Below are positions 63,077 to 64,000 of a DNA stretch of 64,000 nucleotides, piece after piece. Every line of letters starts with the position of its first letter. The first letter of the stretch is position 1. The position numbers were made by a program, and so were the translations under genes. The DNA comes from DATKAS01 sp963733765 (GTDB lineage Bacteria; Actinomycetota; Acidimicrobiia; Acidimicrobiales; DATKAS01): assembly GCA_963733765.1 (NCBI GenBank), contig CAVTEI010000003.1, forward strand, positions 124,001 to 188,000, given 5' to 3'. The notes beneath the pieces are model-generated. The model was not told the DNA's origin and did not search any database. It was given only the letters and a program-made list of their open reading frames with translations.

Positions 63077-64000
63077 TCATTCAGGCAGGCGCCACCGGAA
63101 CGGCGCCACGAGATCGTGGATTGCCTTCGGTCCCCACGATCCCTGCGCGTATGGCTGCACGGGGGGAGGATTGTCGAGCAGTGGCATCGAGATCTCCCAG
63201 AGCCGCTCGATGCCGTCGGACCGTGTGAACAGCGACTGATCGCCGAGCATCGCGTTCAAGATCAGTCGCTCGTAGCCCTCGAGGTTGTTCGCCGCCGCCC
63301 ACGAATCCGTGTAGTGGAACTGCATGTCGACCTCGGCGAGGCGCATATGGGGACCGGGTTCCTTGGTGAGGAAGCTCGCGCTGATCGAGCCCGGATCCTT
63401 GAAGTCGATCACGAGCTCGTTGCGTCGCGTCCCGTGCGTCGCCGCGACGTGAATGGGGAACATCTTCAACGCCGGAGCGTGGAAACCCATCGTGATGACC
63501 TGCCGATTCTGCGCCATGCTCTTGCCCGTCCTCAGGTAGAAGGGCACGCCGTGCCAACGCCAGTTGTCGACGGCGACCTTCAGCGCCACGAACGTCTCGG
63601 TCTGCGAGCGCTTCGCGACGCCCGGCTCGTTCCGGTACCCCTGGTACTGGCCGCGGACGACATGACGAAGATCGAGCGGCTGGATCGCCTCGAACACCTT
63701 GACCTTCTCGTCGCGCAGCGGCTTGGCGTCGAGCGAAGTCGGCGGCTCCATCGCCACGAACCCGAGCACCTGCAGGAGGTGGGTGACGATCATGTCGCGA
63801 TAGGCGCCGGTCTTGTCGTAGAAGGCGGCCCGGCCCTCGATGGACAGCGTCTCGGGGACGTCGATCTGGACGTAGCTGACGTGGTTGCGGTTCCAGATCG
63901 GCTCGAAGAGACCGTTCGCGAACCGGAAGGCGAGGATGTTGTCGACCGCTTCCTTGCCGAGGAAGTGGTCGATCCGGAAGATGCAGGATTCGTCGAAGGC
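63077..64000 (-). CDS. zwf: Glucose-6-phosphate dehydrogenase, N-terminal part outside window
   Basis: Oxidises glucose-6-phosphate to 6-phosphogluconolactone with NAD(P)+. The visible 307 residues begin inside the active site: RIDHFLGKEAVDNILAFRFA (family consensus RIDHYLGKE), then YRDMIVTHLLQVLGFVAMEP, PFYLRTGKSMAQNRQVITM and YERLILNAMLGDQSLF. The stop at 63077 is followed closely by glycerate kinase on the same strand. The first part, including the NADP Rossmann motif, lies beyond position 64000. Confidence 0.96.
   Translation of the reverse strand, partial: AFDESCIFRIDHFLGKEAVDNILAFRFANGLFEPIWNRNHVSYVQIDVPETLSIEGRAAFYDKTGAYRDMIVTHLLQVLGFVAMEPPTSLDAKPLRDEKVKVFEAIQPLDLRHVVRGQYQGYRNEPGVAKRSQTETFVALKVAVDNWRWHGVPFYLRTGKSMAQNRQVITMGFHAPALKMFPIHVAATHGTRRNELVIDFKDPGSISASFLTKEPGPHMRLAEVDMQFHYTDSWAAANNLEGYERLILNAMLGDQSLFTRSDGIERLWEISMPLLDNPPPVQPYAQGSWGPKAIHDLVAPFRWRLPE

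Overview
The window is GC-rich throughout and reads as the chromosome of an actinobacterium. Supporting features are frequent GTG starts, many 4-base ATGA/GTGA start-stop overlaps, a DtxR-type regulator, a class E sortase, coproheme decarboxylase HemQ, GpgS, SCO6745- and DUF5990-type proteins, and a CIRCE-controlled groEL. Acidimicrobiia is my guess at class level, by inference only. Genes are packed tightly: the longest gap without a confident gene is 262 bases (22354-22615). I saw no rRNA, tRNA, CRISPR array or insertion sequence.

Layout. 1-10.6 kb: Lhr helicase (runs off the left edge), a secreted clostripain-like peptidase, a betaine-type binding lipoprotein, DtxR, HelD and an EEP-fold hydrolase. 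Three copies of a roughly 99-base repeat sit among these genes. 10.6-15.5 kb: a molybdenum hydroxylase operon (P450, FAD subunit, 2Fe-2S subunit, Mo-binding subunit) read leftward. 15.5-22.4 kb: patatin, hemE, hemY, sortase, apolipoprotein N-acyltransferase, then dtd and an aldose epimerase. 22.6-28 kb: a glycan-flavoured group (GT4, two methyltransferases, an alpha/alpha-barrel protein, GtrA, GH1). 28-39 kb: tesB, a PQQ-type sugar dehydrogenase, an enoyl-CoA hydratase, a lytic transglycosylase, VOC and GNAT proteins, DUF5990, a streptomycin-kinase-like APH, a small HTH pair and two tandem SCO6745-type genes. 39.1-40.2 kb: a redoxin gene interrupted only by one in-frame UGA at the redox-active position, followed by a hairpin. 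This looks like a selenoprotein and is the most interesting gene here. 40.2-46 kb: PAC2, NUDIX, a CoA-disulfide-reductase-like flavoprotein, larE, alaX. 46-52.3 kb: a complete branched-chain amino acid type ABC transporter (SBP, LivH, LivM, LivG, LivF) with a second SBP at its end. 52.3-58.9 kb: hemQ, an FtsH-like membrane protease, a lipoprotein, GNAT, a nitrobindin-like protein and groEL. 59-64 kb: an FAD oxidoreductase, a CysO-like carrier, gpgS, glycerate kinase and zwf (runs off the right edge).

Reading frames. About thirty genes contain one or more single-base frame breaks. Most are repaired by removing one base, and many intact genes lie between them. I read this mainly as uncorrected indels in the sequence rather than gene decay, and annotate such genes across the break. 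The Mo-binding subunit, with about fourteen breaks, is the exception and is marked as a possible pseudogene. Gene co-operation that can be argued from the window: hemE-hemY and hemQ belong to the coproporphyrin-dependent heme route. Lnt acts on the many lipoproteins encoded here. GpgS, glycerate kinase and Zwf touch 3-phosphoglycerate and hexose-phosphate metabolism.
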